Below, piece after piece: positions 9,785-20,402 of a DNA stretch of 64,000 nt (position 1 is its first letter; each line of letters opens with the position of its first letter). Source of the DNA: Lepidodermella squamata (Eukaryota > Gastrotricha); assembly GCA_047495785.1 (NCBI GenBank), contig JBLDXI010000006.1, positions 372,001 through 436,000 on the forward strand, written 5' to 3'. Under the pieces are notes generated by a model. It was not told the DNA's origin, did no database searches, and was given only the letters and a program-made list of their open reading frames with translations. The position numbers and the translations under genes were made by a program.

Positions 9785-11773
9785 TAAGCTGGTAATTGCC
9801 CCTAGAAAGAAAGTAGGTTAACAGCTGTGTTTATGCGTATAAGAGTGCGAAAAAATGGGTTGAACTATTGCAGTAATAGTAACCGAAACGTTAGAATGGA
9901 CTGCTAATAATAAAACTAAAATAGCTATACGGCAGAAGCGCCGAAATTATTATTTCCGCATTTTTCTACGCCGCCACTATTTCTCTTCTGGCGTTCCCGA
10001 GGGGTAGTACGCCTTTTGCCCTAGTAATATTATGCTGTATTTTTTTTGCTCGCGCGCGGGCTCCCTATATAATATTGTATTGATTTTCCCACTAACGCAC
10101 TATTTTTCAGCACATGGAAATGTGCTATCAATCGCCTATTTGCAAGTAAGTCTTTGTATATGTGTGTGTTTTTTATTAACGCGCCGCAAGCTTGTCGAGC
10201 GAGAATAATGCGATTTTTTCTCTTGTATAAACGATGTACAGAGAGAAGAGAGAGAGAGAGAGTTTTTTGTCGAGCGGATTTGCGGCCAAATAGATTGATT
10301 TTTCTGGTTATGTTGTTTCGCTATCCCTCTTTTGGTAAGACGCGCGCTTCCGAAACAAACAAGGCAGAGAAAATATTGTGAGACGTCACTGTATAAAGGA
10401 CGGCAATATTGAGTCTTCCGATAGATTTTTTCTGCGGCGACTGATAGAGATATCGCGCAATTCCCTACGCGGCGCCACTCCACTGTCTGCGCACTGCCAT
10501 CTCCCACGCGCTATTACGAAATGGGTCGAAATATTTAACGATCACGACCCTTGAAACGGAAATAGTTGATCATAAAGCCTTGCTAATGATGAAATGCACT
10601 TGGCTGATATGTTTCAAGACTAGTCTGAGTAAAATCTTTGACTAAAGCTCGTCCCTGAGGGGGAAGTGTTCAAAAGAGGAAAAGGCAGACCTTAAATAAG
10701 CATGATACGTGACAAACAATTGATTAGACCATTTATTTGTGATTATATGTGGACGTATAGTGACACTAGATAGCGCAATTAGAAGCTAAGTGTCACTCGG
10801 TTTCGTGGAAATCTTCATTTGCCGCTAATTGAAAAGCAGGGCTTTTGTTACTTGAAGTTGTTTTTCCCGAAATTTTTTGACAAATTACTGATGTTTTTTT
10901 TTGGCAAGCTGACTCTGAGACGCTAAGTTAACGACAACGCTTATAGCATCCATTCTAATTTAATCCGATCCAATTATTTGATTTCGTTCCTTCTCAAAAT
11001 AATGACAATTGATTGTTGTCATGGAACTCAATACAGGGAAAACACATATTATTCTAAAAAAGTCTTAATAAAAGTGCCAGGTGATTTTGAGGTACACAGA
11101 CTCTCAGAAAATGTTAAAAGTGGAGGGTCAATATTTGCTAGCACTGATTTCGGACACGCACTTTTGCAACTCACGTACATTTTAAACTGTTCACGAACGA
11201 ACTTCTGAAAATAAATAAAAATCGATCTCTAAAATGTTCCAACGTCATCATTTTGAAACTGAACCTACTCACCCTACTGAGATGAGGGTACTGGACAAGG
11301 GGCATATTGCGCGAAGCACGTTGGAGGGTACAGTATCCCCTAATCACCAAGCCAAGGAGGAAAACCAGTGTGCGACTTTCAACAAAGTGAGAATTTATCC
11401 CACTGTTTCTTCAAGTCTTCAGAGGTTTTTGAGCATGTTTTAGTTGCTCAGTTTTTTGTAGCTAGTTTTGGCAACTACAGCACAAAAACCTTTCCATCAC
11501 TGGCAGCTCCGGGATCCAAGGAAAACCTCAAGAAATCCACAGAGCGGACCCTTTGGTCATCAAGTTTCGGCTTTAATTCGCCATAGTTGATAGTCAAATT
11601 GAATCTAAGACCATGTAGAAAGAAAAGCTTTTATAGGAAGGCGAGAAAACGCGACTGAACTGTATATTCTGTATATTTCAACAAATGACATAATCCTAAT
11701 AGCAGTTACTTGGCAGCAATTTGAGTGTGGAAGAATTTGCTTCTAGGTGTGGACAAAAAGCACCTGGCGGCTA
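9785..11773. other. Long intergenic stretch, no gene recognised
   Basis: Contains a GA microsatellite (10242-10261) and TATATAATATTG near 10064 that could belong to the promoter of the gene at 9784. Small open frames at 10136-10507, 10978-11208, 11234-11443 and 11368-11586 have no domain, signal peptide or family resemblance that I can support. Confidence 0.45.
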
Positions 11774-11977
11774 TTATTCATACAGATATTTGTTCTCACC
11801 GCGATCAAAATCGATAAGTCCATCGCGCATGGTCATATTACGTGTGGGCTGTGCATTATTGGTGGGCGTAAACGCTAATATTTTGGCTGAAATTCCTGCG
11901 GGTGATTGAACCAAAAGGAAATAGCAAATGATAAATAGCAAGTGCATCATTTTATTCAACAACAAATCAAGATACAT
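11774..11977 (-). CDS. Short secreted-type open frame (hypothetical)
   Basis: 67 aa with a convincing signal-peptide-like N-terminus (MMHLLFIICYFLLVQSP from an inner ATG), then ISAKILAFTPT. The pattern signal peptide + AKIL.F.P faintly recalls the start of nematode UDP-glycosyltransferases, but the frame ends after 67 residues and no further exon was found. It could be a relic first exon or chance. Low confidence. Confidence 0.25.
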   Translation of the reverse strand: MYLDLLLNKMMHLLFIICYFLLVQSPAGISAKILAFTPTNNAQPTRNMTMRDGLIDFDRGENKYLYE

Positions 11978-11999
11978 TCGGAATCTCTGATTAAAGTCT

Positions 12000-12660
12000 G
12001 CTCGACTTCCATACGGAATAAACTATGCCGCTGCAGTAGTTCGTGTTGCTACAAATACATGTTGTAACCTGTTTGCCACCGCCACTCACGGTCGAACAAA
12101 CTATCGGGGCCTGTAAATTAATTTATTTGGTTGAGACACGACCTACGACCTTGAAATGATCACTGCCACTGAAGATCGCGACATTTTGACACACAATCGT
12201 ACCTTCTTGTCGTCCGATCCCAATCCGTCGTAGCATCGAAGCACTGGCGCAGTTTGAGCGTAGTTACACAGGCTCGTATCGCAGGTACAAGTCACAACTC
12301 AGTCCAGGTCGTAACACAGGGTCTTTGGGTCGGCATGCGGCTGGAATGGAATTAACACTACTGACGTCGCTTTGACAAGCCCCGCAGTTTCCGACCAGGG
12401 AGAAATTGTCGATGCCAAAGTAACATCTGAGAAGCCCCGGAGCTGCTGTAGTGCTAGGCTTAAGGATATTGTTATTAAAAATATCAAGGTCGTCGCAGTA
12501 GTATGTTGTAGTTCCCAGGCGAATTTAACTGTCTGTTGTCACATGCCGCATTTGCGCCATAAGAGTAAACCACCTTTGAAACTGAACAAGCGATGCAATC
12601 TTGTTCAACGAACGCTGACATTTCAGGCATTGAACTTTTAGATCGGACTCCGTAGCAATT
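12000..12660 (-). pseudogene. Relic of a multi-domain Ly6 gene
   Basis: Ly6 pieces are readable on the minus strand: LLRCYFGIDNFSLVGNCGAC (about 12445-12386), then a stop and frameshift, then VTCTCDTSLCNYAQ followed by LRCYDG (about 12300-12225). After a possible intron comes VTTCICSNTNYCSG (about 12065-12020). At least two, probably three, Ly6 domains were joined, as in the intact gene at 30.0 kb. The in-frame stop at 12299 and changed frames indicate decay, although unrecognised introns could explain part of it. Confidence 0.6.
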
Positions 12661-12880
12661 CCATAGTCGAATTTCCTAGTCAAACTTCCAGTTCCGATCA
12701 TCAGATTGATTTTCTACCTAACATTCACCGTTGCGACTACCAAGACAGTAAATGACAATGTCGCCGGTGGGAATTTTCTTCCGAAATGATGACAGGCTTG
12801 ATCAAATAATTCTATAAAAGAGATTATCTAAGCTCTAGGTACCTTGCTAGGTAACGGAGGAAGAATTGGTGGACTGCTTC
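12661..12880. other. Intergenic remnant
   Basis: No coding signal. Words here (for example TGATTTTCTACCTAACATTCA near 12710, and a GTCGCCGGTGGGAAT word) recur at 24985-25040, showing another dispersed duplicate. Confidence 0.35.
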
Positions 12881-12884
12881 AGGT

Positions 12885-12970
12885 CTCTTCTTATGGGTGG
12901 TGAATGACGCGACAACAGATCCGACTACGACTTGTTGATGTGATGACCGAGATTTTTTCAATATTGAAGA
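12885..12970 (+). pseudogene. Ly6 C-terminal fragment, plus strand
   Basis: Closely matches the last ~80 bp of the triple-Ly6 gene at 30.0 kb (GGTGGTGAATG, GACAACAG, CCGACTACGACTTGT, GACCGAGATTTTTTCAAT), but on the opposite strand. The codon for an essential cysteine is changed and a stop appears. A dead fragment; the same segment recurs at 18.6 kb. Confidence 0.6.
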
Positions 12971-13179
12971 CGATGAGCGCAACAAAAATTCCAATTCATC
13001 GTTTTTATACGAAGGTTTTATAATCTAATCTAATAGTTATCCAATCTGTCTCTCCTCTTCCGCCCTCACCCATGCTTATTTGAAGTCCGTAGTCTGTGGT
13101 TTTATCTCTTCGTCGCCGCCCCACCACCTTGTGCCACTGCAATCATTCCACCTGGCACCTTTTCTCAACAGCAGTGGGC

Positions 13180-13388
13180 AGGCGAAGCTGAGTGTTCACT
13201 TTGGAACCGCCCTACTTAATGGCAAGAAGGAGCTTGCTTAACAGGTGACAGGGCTGGCCATCCCCGAATTCTGGGCGCGATGTAAGCCTGTATTTAAACC
13301 CCGTTGTAGTCGCTACAAATTCATCACTTTCCAATTCAGCTAATCGTTCATCTAGTTCGAAAAACTATTTCAAACCAGCGCACTGACC
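13180..13388 (+). promoter_or_regulatory. Promoter of the 13.4-kb Ly6 gene (second promoter type)
   Basis: Contains GGTGACAGGGCTGGCC (about 13243), GAATTCTGGGCG (about 13266-13277) and the TATA-like TATTTAAACCCCG (13291-13303), about 98 bp before the ATG. The same order of blocks precedes the Ly6 genes at 19.1 and 29.5 kb, so they share a promoter lineage distinct from the CTTGTCCTAAC type. Confidence 0.6.
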
Positions 13389-13708
13389 ATGTCTCGCATC
13401 AGCCTTGTCGTACTCTTCCTGACAGCACTTTTTGCTAGTTCATGTAAGCGTTCGCTTTCAATTGAACCCAGAATTGATTTTCATATTGCTTCATTTCAGT
13501 TGCCATCAAGTGTTATGTTGGCTTTGCTGAGGGGCAATACACCGTCAATAACAACTGCGATGTTTGCGAGACGATACAAGGCACAACCAAGTTGTGTTGG
13601 CTTAGCAGCCAGATTAACATGCAAGGCCTTGAAATGGGCTGCGAGGAGACGCACATTGGCGGCAAGCCATCAAGCGTTTGCTGGTGCGACACCGACCTGT
13701 GCAACTAG
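13389..13708 (+). CDS. Ly6/three-finger protein without GPI tail (secreted, predicted)
   Basis: Exons 13389-13443 (55 nt, MSRISLVVLFLTALFASS) and 13500-13708; 87 aa. Domain: IKCYVGFAEGQYTVNNNC, DVCETI, LCWLSS, MGCEETHIGG and the end VCWCDTDLCN followed at once by TAG. The hydrophobic tail that relatives use for GPI anchoring is still visible downstream (13729-13763, reading LTVLILIADYFML) but out of frame. The product should therefore be soluble. The paralogue at 29.2 kb has the identical stop, so the change predates their duplication. Confidence 0.8.
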
Positions 13709-15336
13709 GCCTAATGTCAACCGGTGCTAACTGTTTTGATTCTAATCGCTGATTATTTCATGCTGCGAATCGTTATTAACAATCAAATTGCATTAATGAT
13801 GTAATTTTTTTGATTATTTCAAGTTGTAGTTTCGCTTTACCCTGCGCTGGTCGCTGTGGTACGCGCGCTGTGCGCGCTTCACTGCTAATAATGCTTTATT
13901 CCATACTTATTCGAGTGTTAAATTTGACTTTCACAAATGATTCTTGCTGACTTATTATGATTCATTAAATTATGAATTTGAAATGTTTGATCGTTTCAAT
14001 TCATTTTTGGCCATTCATCTGCCTGAGGTATTCCTCCAATAGTATGCTCCAATAGTGTTGCGTGGTAGGTGTCGTGTCTACCGTAATGGGCCCGAAATTT
14101 GGACACTTGGAGCTTTGGCCCTGAATATCAATTTATAAATTAACTGATAAAAATTGAAAAATGTCACTAAAAAATAGCTCACTTCATGGGCTTTCCGGCG
14201 GCTTTCAGTTTCAGTTACTATCGATTTGCGACAAAAATCGCCGAAGCTCGATCACTCAGATAGGTTTTTCGAGACTCCATTGACAAACGCTCACCTGTAA
14301 ACGGTTCGGGCTGAAATTGGTTTTGCATATAGGGATTTACCTGAACTAAATCCTGTAAAAAAATCTTGGCAGAGGGACAAGCCAATTTTGATACAGGTGA
14401 CAGGAGCCTCCAAATTTTGACACTTTCTATGATATTTTTATCTGTACCCAATGAAAAATAGGTATGCTTTTTCTGTTTTTCAACAAAATGGCAACGCATT
14501 GAAGGAACCTTGGAATTAGCTTAAAGACTCCTGGCCTAGTCTCTGCTTTCATGATTCTGGCTAAAGAGCATAGAGAAAGATAATTGATAATGAATCCGAA
14601 TCCGGCGGCGCCGAATCTTAAATTAGAAAGATGAACCCGCAGGTAGCTCGAGACAAATGAAAATCCACTTTTGTATAATTCAGGTTCAGAAACTCCATGA
14701 CTCATTCAAACATCAACCCATGCTGGTTTAATGTTTAACATCATATTGATATCCCTCCGTCTACTTTCAAAGCGAGGCGAAGTCTTTTCGAGAAATGTTC
14801 ACCTGGTTTATCATAGTTCTGAGAAAAAATCATTAAAAATTGTGTAAGGTCGAATTAGCACATGCAAATGAGGTGTCCAAATTTTGGTCGAAATGTCGAA
14901 ATTTAGCAGTTTCTTTACGCATTTTTTCATAATAAAGGTGAGCTCCTAAATTCTCCAAAATTTACCTGGTCGATCCGGATTCCTCGGGCAAAGATTTGGC
15001 AATTATTTTAAACTTTGTTGACTAAAACCGAATTTTTAGTAATTAAAATCTTGTTTTGTCCAAAGTTAGGACCCATTACAGTATCAAACCAGATACAAAT
15101 TTTGGGGTGTGAAAACAGATATGAAGTATCTCATGCGATAGCGCCCGGGATTAGAGCGATTAGTAGGCGGCGAGTCGGCAATATCTCGCCGCAAGGGAAG
15201 CATCTAAAACTATAGAAAGACTATAGAAGATCGCCATCAGAATGCCAACGCAGATTTTAATCGGTAACAGATTAATAACGATTGATGGCAATACGCAAGC
15301 AATGCAGAATCTCAAAGTCTTCGTGATGCTCGGTGA
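13709..15336. other. Long intergenic stretch, no gene recognised
   Basis: 13709-13810 is the decayed GPI-tail region and 3' flank shared with 29.1 kb. Beyond it are short open frames on both strands (14218-14705, 15015-15215) with no recognisable content. Confidence 0.45.
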
Positions 15337-16278
15337 TTAGAGCTTTTTGTAAGACCTCCACGTCCTTCGAGTGGTGGCAGCTTGCCAGTTCGTCGACCAG
15401 CCCTGTGTTGAACCGGGATTAGGCGAAGATCCGCGAGGAGTTGTCGACCAGCCTTGGGTGGACCAGCCCTGTGTTGAACCTGGATTCGGCGAAGAACCGC
15501 GAGGAGTTGTCGACCAGCCTTGGGTGGACCAGCCCTGTGTTGAACCGGGATTAGGCGAGGAACCGCGAGGGGTAGTCGACCAGCCTTGGGTGGACCAGCC
15601 CTGTGTTGAACCGGGATTAGACGAGGAACCGCGAGGGGTAGTCGACCAGCCTTGGGTGGACCAGCCCTGTGTTGAACCGGGATTAGACGAGGAACCGCGA
15701 GGGGTAGTCGACCAGCCTTGGGTGGACCAGCCCTGTGTTGAACCGGGATTAGGCGAAGAACCGCGAGGAGTTGTCGACCAGCCTTGGGTGGACCAGCCCT
15801 GTGTTGAACCGGGATTAGGCGAAGAACCGCGAGGGGTAGTCGACCAGCCTTGGGTTGAACCTGGATTCGAGGAAGAACCGCGAGGGGTAGTCGACCATGG
15901 CTTCTGAGTGGTTGAACCGTCAGTCGGCGAGTTCTTCGTGAAACAGGTGCCTTGTACGCATTGGTCGCCCTCACGGCACGAATGAGTGCCAATGCTCCCG
16001 TCACACTTTCCAATTACATAAGCGCCAACATCTTCATTCGCCGGTTCTTTAGTGGCGCAGATTCCGCCGACGCATTTGTCATTGGAGAAGCAATCGCTAG
16101 TGTACTTGCATCGGCCATAAGTCCAAGCACCCGTTGAGGAGTAGCAGAGTTTACTGACGCACGGGTCACCGCGTAAGCAGTCGCTGCTAGTTGTACAACT
16201 GGCGTAATAGTACTGTGGCCCAGCGCTAACCGAGCCCAATGCCGCGAAACACAAAACCAAGCCGTTAATTAGATGCAT
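15337..16278 (-). CDS. Secreted cysteine-rich protein with mucin-like repeat tail
   Basis: Intronless, 313 aa. Residues 1-19 form a signal peptide (MHLINGLVLCFAALGSVSA). Residues ~25-115 hold three similar four-cysteine units of the form C-x6-8-C-x2-6-D-x-C-x4-C (for example CKYTSDCFSNDKCVGGIC), resembling EB-type modules of nematode secreted proteins. From ~125 on lies a Ser/Thr/Pro/Gly region built of a 22-residue unit, GWSTQGWSTTPRGSSPNPGS plus TQ, repeated about seven times, ending in a basic TRRTWRSYKKL. The tail is a strong candidate for O-glycosylation, so the protein could be a mucin, cuticle or surface-coat component. The function of the cysteine units is unknown. Confidence 0.8.
   Translation of the reverse strand: MHLINGLVLCFAALGSVSAGPQYYYASCTTSSDCLRGDPCVSKLCYSSTGAWTYGRCKYTSDCFSNDKCVGGICATKEPANEDVGAYVIGKCDGSIGTHSCREGDQCVQGTCFTKNSPTDGSTTQKPWSTTPRGSSSNPGSTQGWSTTPRGSSPNPGSTQGWSTQGWSTTPRGSSPNPGSTQGWSTQGWSTTPRGSSSNPGSTQGWSTQGWSTTPRGSSSNPGSTQGWSTQGWSTTPRGSSPNPGSTQGWSTQGWSTTPRGSSPNPGSTQGWSTQGWSTTPRGSSPNPGSTQGWSTNWQAATTRRTWRSYKKL
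15400..15895. repeat. 66-bp tandem repeat (coding minisatellite)
   Basis: About seven and a half copies of a 66-bp unit, nearly identical, encoding the 22-residue repeat of the minus-strand gene. Units differ mainly at one codon (Pro/Ser in SSPN/SSSN). The array has few stops in any frame, so long shadow open frames appear on both strands. Confidence 0.9.
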
Positions 16279-17394
16279 TTTAACTTCACTGCACTTTCGG
16301 ACAATCCAAGCGCTTCTTTTATTGACGACATGGGCGTGGCCAATGGGCGTTTTTGGCAGGCCAATTTTGGTGTTTCATGCACATCCGAGAGTACGTTGCT
16401 GTAATCAGCAGCTGCCTTGTTTACCCAGATGACTAACATATTGCGATATAGGTGTACTCCCACAGGCTACTACGTGATACGAAGTTGATATATGTCGTAG
16501 GAAATGGAGCAAATAGCTTTTTGCCCTACAAATTTAGATTTTGGAGCAAACTGCTCCGAAATTGTTCCGAATTTCACTGAAATTCCGACGAAGCCGGCAT
16601 GATATTTCATCAGTTAGCGTGTAGCGTTTTTATTTGTATGTCGATACATAATTAGACCGATTTCATTCATTCCAGTTGTCCTGAGTTATTGGAATTATGC
16701 ATTAGCCGATTTTCAATAGTCGATAGGCCTGATCTAACTTAAAACTGGCTGTCACTACTTCACGCTTCACTTCACCGGATGTTCAGTTTTAATAATTAGA
16801 TTTTGACTTCGAAAATGGCAACATCCCGATGAGGGGCGGCGGGAGCTTCTAGCCGATTTTCCGACCAGTCTGGCGTTCACTCGGCTAATTTGCCAGTCGA
16901 TGATCACTATCGAGATCCTACGCCTACGCCGCATAGGAAATGCGGTCATTATTTCTGCTGAAAGCTGGTAGCATTGCTACAAATTTATTGCCTAGGCGCC
17001 ATTTCGAAACAATAACGAACTCGATGATGAGGGCCCCCATGCAGATATCGGGGGTGCACTGCACAGTAAACGTCGCATACGTTCACGTTTTAGATGGCCT
17101 AGGCACAGAGTGGTAAAGCGCTTCTGCCCTACCACGTAAACGCTGAAATCAGAACTGGGTTTCGACAGTAGCATTAGTTTCCCTGCGAAGTTCAAGAGGT
17201 TCGGGCTTCCGTCATCGTGGCATTCTGATTTCCCAACTCTATTTTTATAAATTGAGGTAATTAGAGCCGTTTAGAATTCATCTGATGGGACCCTCTTCCC
17301 AATCCAAGCTAGATTCCTAATTTCCTTGGGCCATTCTTTGCCATACTGAGGCTGAGATCTCGTTCAAATCGTTTCATTTAAGCAGCATGAGCTG
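16279..17394. other. Intergenic, no gene recognised
   Basis: Includes the upstream region of the gene starting at 16278. Short minus-strand open frames at 16767-16949 and 16992-17195 have no support. Confidence 0.4.
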
Positions 17395-17765
17395 GTAAAC
17401 GGTGTTTTGAAGTTTGAAGATATTTCGAAGAAAGTCGAAAACATAGCATCCACGCAACCTAAGCATCAAGGTCAAGTCGGAAACGTCAATTGATGAATAG
17501 TAGCAACTTCTATTAATTAAATATAGGCGTTTTGTGAACCGGGCTTGAAGAGCCTCCAGCTTACGAATGTCCGTTGAATGATACGGTAAGTAGACCGAAC
17601 GGCAGAAATCAAGACGTGAAGGAGTATAGGTCGGCTTTTAGGCGTAGACGAAGCGAATGATCGCATACGCGTTGGCAAACGCGTTGGCCAAACATTGCAG
17701 GGCCCAGAGGACGTAAGGTGTTAATCAACGATGATGCCGAGATCTTTAACTAGGAAGAAGGAAAA
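17395..17765 (-). pseudogene. LINE fragment (CR1/Jockey-like, 3' end of RT protein)
   Basis: On the minus strand, after frame changes: VKDLGIIVD (about 17750-17724), then RSVYLPYHSTDIRKLEALQARFTKR split over about 17610-17535, then LRLRGCYVFDFLRNIFKLQN (about 17465-17406). The order (D)LG..D, Y.P...DI..LE..Q.RFTKR, LR.R is that of the C-terminal part of CR1/Jockey-type LINE proteins. Frames are interrupted, so it is a relic. A second small piece of the same region lies at 24755-24895. Confidence 0.7.
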
Positions 17766-18000
17766 TTAAGCAATCTTGGATGGCTCAGAATACAGAAACA
17801 CTTTTCTTGTACGAATGACTGTATGAATCGAGGTTCCGAAGGAACCGAAGATGAATACAGTCCCTCTCTGGAACCCCTCGATTCGTTTGGCTGCGCCAAA
17901 CTCACTCGGGGTTCCATATCGGGGGGAAATTATATTTCTCCATGGTTTGCCATAGAGTATTCCCTTATTTCCTGAGACTGAGAACAGCGAATTAGTTCTG
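17766..18000. other. Intergenic, no gene seen
   Basis: A minus-strand open frame (17766-18017) has no recognisable content. Confidence 0.35.
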
Positions 18001-18004
18001 ATTA

Positions 18005-18320
18005 ACGGGTAAACCATATGTAAAAGTCATGCCAACTGTTATTTTTTCGAGATCTGCCTGAATGTCGATGCAATCGGCGAGACAGCGAGTATGCAGCATG
18101 ATGCAGCGGAGCTGGCGTAGTGATAGGCATTAGATTATCAATTAGACTATCGTTATTACAAAAATCACGGTCGCCAGTTTCGCTGTCTGTTGTCGAGGAG
18201 CAGGCAATTGTTATATGCCGCCTGGTGAGACGGCCATAATGCAGGCTATTTTCGCGTGATGTTGGCCACAAGGTTAAACGGCCTTTGAAACTGAAAAGCG
18301 GTGCAGTATTTTTCAGCAAT
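18005..18320 (-). pseudogene. Ly6 relic
   Basis: The minus strand reads CSSTTDSETGDRDFCNNDS near 18210-18145, a decayed Ly6 end resembling the DDRDFCN end of the triple-Ly6 gene. The flank TTTGAAACTGAAAAGCG (about 18281-18297) matches TTTGAAACTGAACAAGCG at 12576. It is a sister relic of the one at 12.0-12.66 kb. Confidence 0.5.
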
Positions 18321-18469
18321 TATCATGATATCATGAGGACAACATTCCAGCTATACGAAATAAAGCGCGTCTTGTCATATAAAATGTGTGACCTATAACC
18401 AACCTATATGAACTGATTTTCAGGTGTAAAACTGTCTCTCATTTTTGAACAGGGAGCAACTCATTTTGG

Positions 18470-18660
18470 TTTCTTACGTGGTAAGTTCACTGAGTGAAAA
18501 GGCTGTCCTGCGTGTCAGAAGGCGGAGACTGAAGTGGCTGCTGGTCGCAGTCTCACGGCCAAGTCTTGCCTAGCTCCTGGTGTGCAGTATTCGCTATGAT
18601 CTAGGATGGTGAATGACGCGACAACAGGCCCAATTACGACTTTGTATTTGTAATAACATA
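18470..18660 (+). pseudogene. Ly6 relic: copy of domain 3 of the triple-Ly6 gene
   Basis: Nearly collinear with the third domain of the 30.0-kb gene (CCTGCGTGTCAGAAGGCGGA, GTGGCTGCTGGTCGCAGTCT, AGTCTTGCCTAGCTCCTGG) but on the plus strand, with substitutions that destroy the terminal cysteines. It lacks a signal exon. Dead fragment. Confidence 0.65.
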
Positions 18661-18889
18661 TATAAATGCATAGTTAGCACTAAAAAACAAAACAGCCCGA
18701 TTTTATGTCCACATCTAATGAGTGTAAAATAGCCATTTGCTTCCAATCGCTATCTCCCCCATTTTTAATGTTTACTTTAAGTCTGTGGTCCGTGGTCTTA
18801 TCGCTAAGTCACCACCTCACGTGCCCCTTATATTCAATCACCATGTCTGTCATTCTTTCTAATAAGCGCTAGATAATGGTCGATGTTAG

Positions 18890-19146
18890 TTTTGGCACCA
18901 CCCTCATTAATGAGAAGAAGAAGAAGCTTCATAGGAGTGTCAAGCTTGTCCTGACCGATATTGGCCTCCCAGAATCTGCATGAATACTTGGGCATGGTAG
19001 CAGTCTTCCTAAGCTTCCTGAAAGGTGACAGGGCTTGCCGGCCTTGAATTCTGGGCGGGATGTTAGCGTCTATATAAACCCCGCTGCCAGTGCATCAATC
19101 TCCAATCCACCAAATCGTTCACCTATTTCAAACCAGCGCACTGATA
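18890..19146 (+). promoter_or_regulatory. Promoter of the 19.1-kb Ly6 gene (second promoter type)
   Basis: Holds CAAGCTTGTCCTGACCG (about 18940), GGTGACAGGGCTTGCCGGCC (19024-19043), GAATTCTGGGCGGGATG and the TATA box TATATAAACCCCG (19071-19083), 64-76 bp before the ATG. Block order equals that at 13.2-13.4 kb and, inverted, 29.5-29.76 kb. Confidence 0.6.
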
Positions 19147-19530
19147 ATGCCTCGCATCAGCCTTGTCGCTCTTTTCCTTATAGCACTTTTCGCTGGCTCA
19201 TGTAAGCGGATTTCAGTTGAATCAGACAATTGATTGTCAAAATGCTTCATTTTAGTTGCCATCAAGTGTTATGTTGGTGTAGCTGAGGGACAGTACACAG
19301 TCAATAACAACTGTGATGTTTGCGAGACAATCGTAGCTGCAGGCACAACGAAGTTGTGTCTCCCTGCGCAGCCAGGCCTTGACATGACCTGCTCACAGTC
19401 GTCGTACGATGGCCAGCCAGCAACTGTTTGCTTCTGCAACACCGATCTGTGCAACAGCGCCCCTGTGACTGCCGGCGCTCAAGCTGCTGTCACTGGTTCA
19501 ATCGTGCTCGCCGCCTATTTCGCGCTATAG
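19147..19530 (+). CDS. Ly6/three-finger protein, GPI-anchored (predicted)
   Basis: Exons 19147-19201 (55 nt, MPRISLVALFLIALFAGS) and 19256-19530; 54-nt intron, phase 1; 109 aa. Domain in order: IKCYVGVAEGQYTVNNNC, DVCETIVAAG, LCLPAQPG, MTCSQSS, then CFCNTDLCNSAP and the hydrophobic tail ending VLAAYFAL (GPI signal). Close to the tail-less 13.4- and 29.2-kb proteins in its first half (AEGQYTVNNNCDVCET is shared), but its GPI end matches the 2.5/5.1-kb group. It may preserve the form from before tail loss. Confidence 0.9.
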
Positions 19531-20272
19531 ATGCCAATCACCACTAAGAACTATTTACTACTTCAAATTTGAATTTTTTTCGTTTATTTTGATCATTGGT
19601 ACATCAGTAAACTTGGTGAATACGACCGATTGAATCTATAGAACCATTGCTTCCCCAATCCAAATTGACCCATTACCAGCCCTGGAGTTTCTTAGATTGC
19701 GTAACTTCCCGGCTTGGACCCCTTCCACATGTCTTACTTACAGAGGAAATAATTCGCGATTTAATTAGCTAAACCAGGCGTTTTGGGCGAAGCGTTGAGT
19801 GCGAATAGCGAAGAGCGAAGCAGATAAAAAAACGTGTGAAACGGATGACCGGCAGCGCGACGGCGGGCGAGACAAGTTCAATAACAAACGCCCACTTGGA
19901 GTTCTACCCCAGCTTTCACACAGTATGTCCCTAAAGTTGTACTGTATTTTGCCGCGCAGTGGCTGTCATGCCACTGCGCCATGCCACTGCGACAGGCCAC
20001 TAAAAAGTGGAACATAGTTTTTGACCCATTTCGAACTGCTCTGATTATATTGTCTCGTAGTGATTTATAAGGAGGTAAGCCGCTGTAAAACGAGCTATAA
20101 AGTGGCATGGCACTCCAAGTGCAGTAATACGGATTAACGAAACTCAACTTCTATTTTCTATGACGTACTCCATTTATCAAAGAGGTGATATGTGTTAATT
20201 GTTTAATCTCGCCGGGTTTCTGTACAGCGACAAAATAAAAACTTTTGGTCAAAAAACCAGAATAGTATATAT
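19531..20272. other. Intergenic, no gene recognised
   Basis: Includes a short repeated CCACTGCG word near 19960-19995. No supported gene. Confidence 0.4.
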
Positions 20273-20402
20273 TGGATTCGAAGGAGTACATAACGCAGTT
20301 ATTGTACTCCGATATTGGCCGAGAGGCGTCCGGCTCGCGAAAGCGAGCCAGCCTCGAGTCCAATATCGGAGTACTATAACGCGTTATGTTCGACGCGAAT
20401 CC
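20273..20402. repeat. 130-bp hairpin (foldback repeat with GNRA-capped core)
   Basis: Two ~63-nt arms pair almost throughout: GGATTCG..ATAACGC..GTACTCCGATATTGG on the left is mirrored on the right. The core is a perfect 7-bp GC stem GGCTCGC/GCGAGCC closed by GAAA. AT-rich outer arms with a GC-rich core also describe the hairpins at 35847 and 36817. Probably a miniature foldback transposon. Confidence 0.75.

Noticed and set aside
10136-10507. 123-residue minus-strand open frame
   Set aside because: Runs through a GA microsatellite and low-complexity sequence; no supporting feature.
15400-15895. Possible CRISPR-like array
   Set aside because: Units are contiguous 66-bp coding repeats without unique spacers, in an intron-rich animal-like genome.
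15312-16013. 233- and 178-residue open frames over the 66-bp repeats
   Set aside because: Shadows of the mucin-like gene; they lack signal peptide and cysteine units, and open only because the repeat contains no stops.
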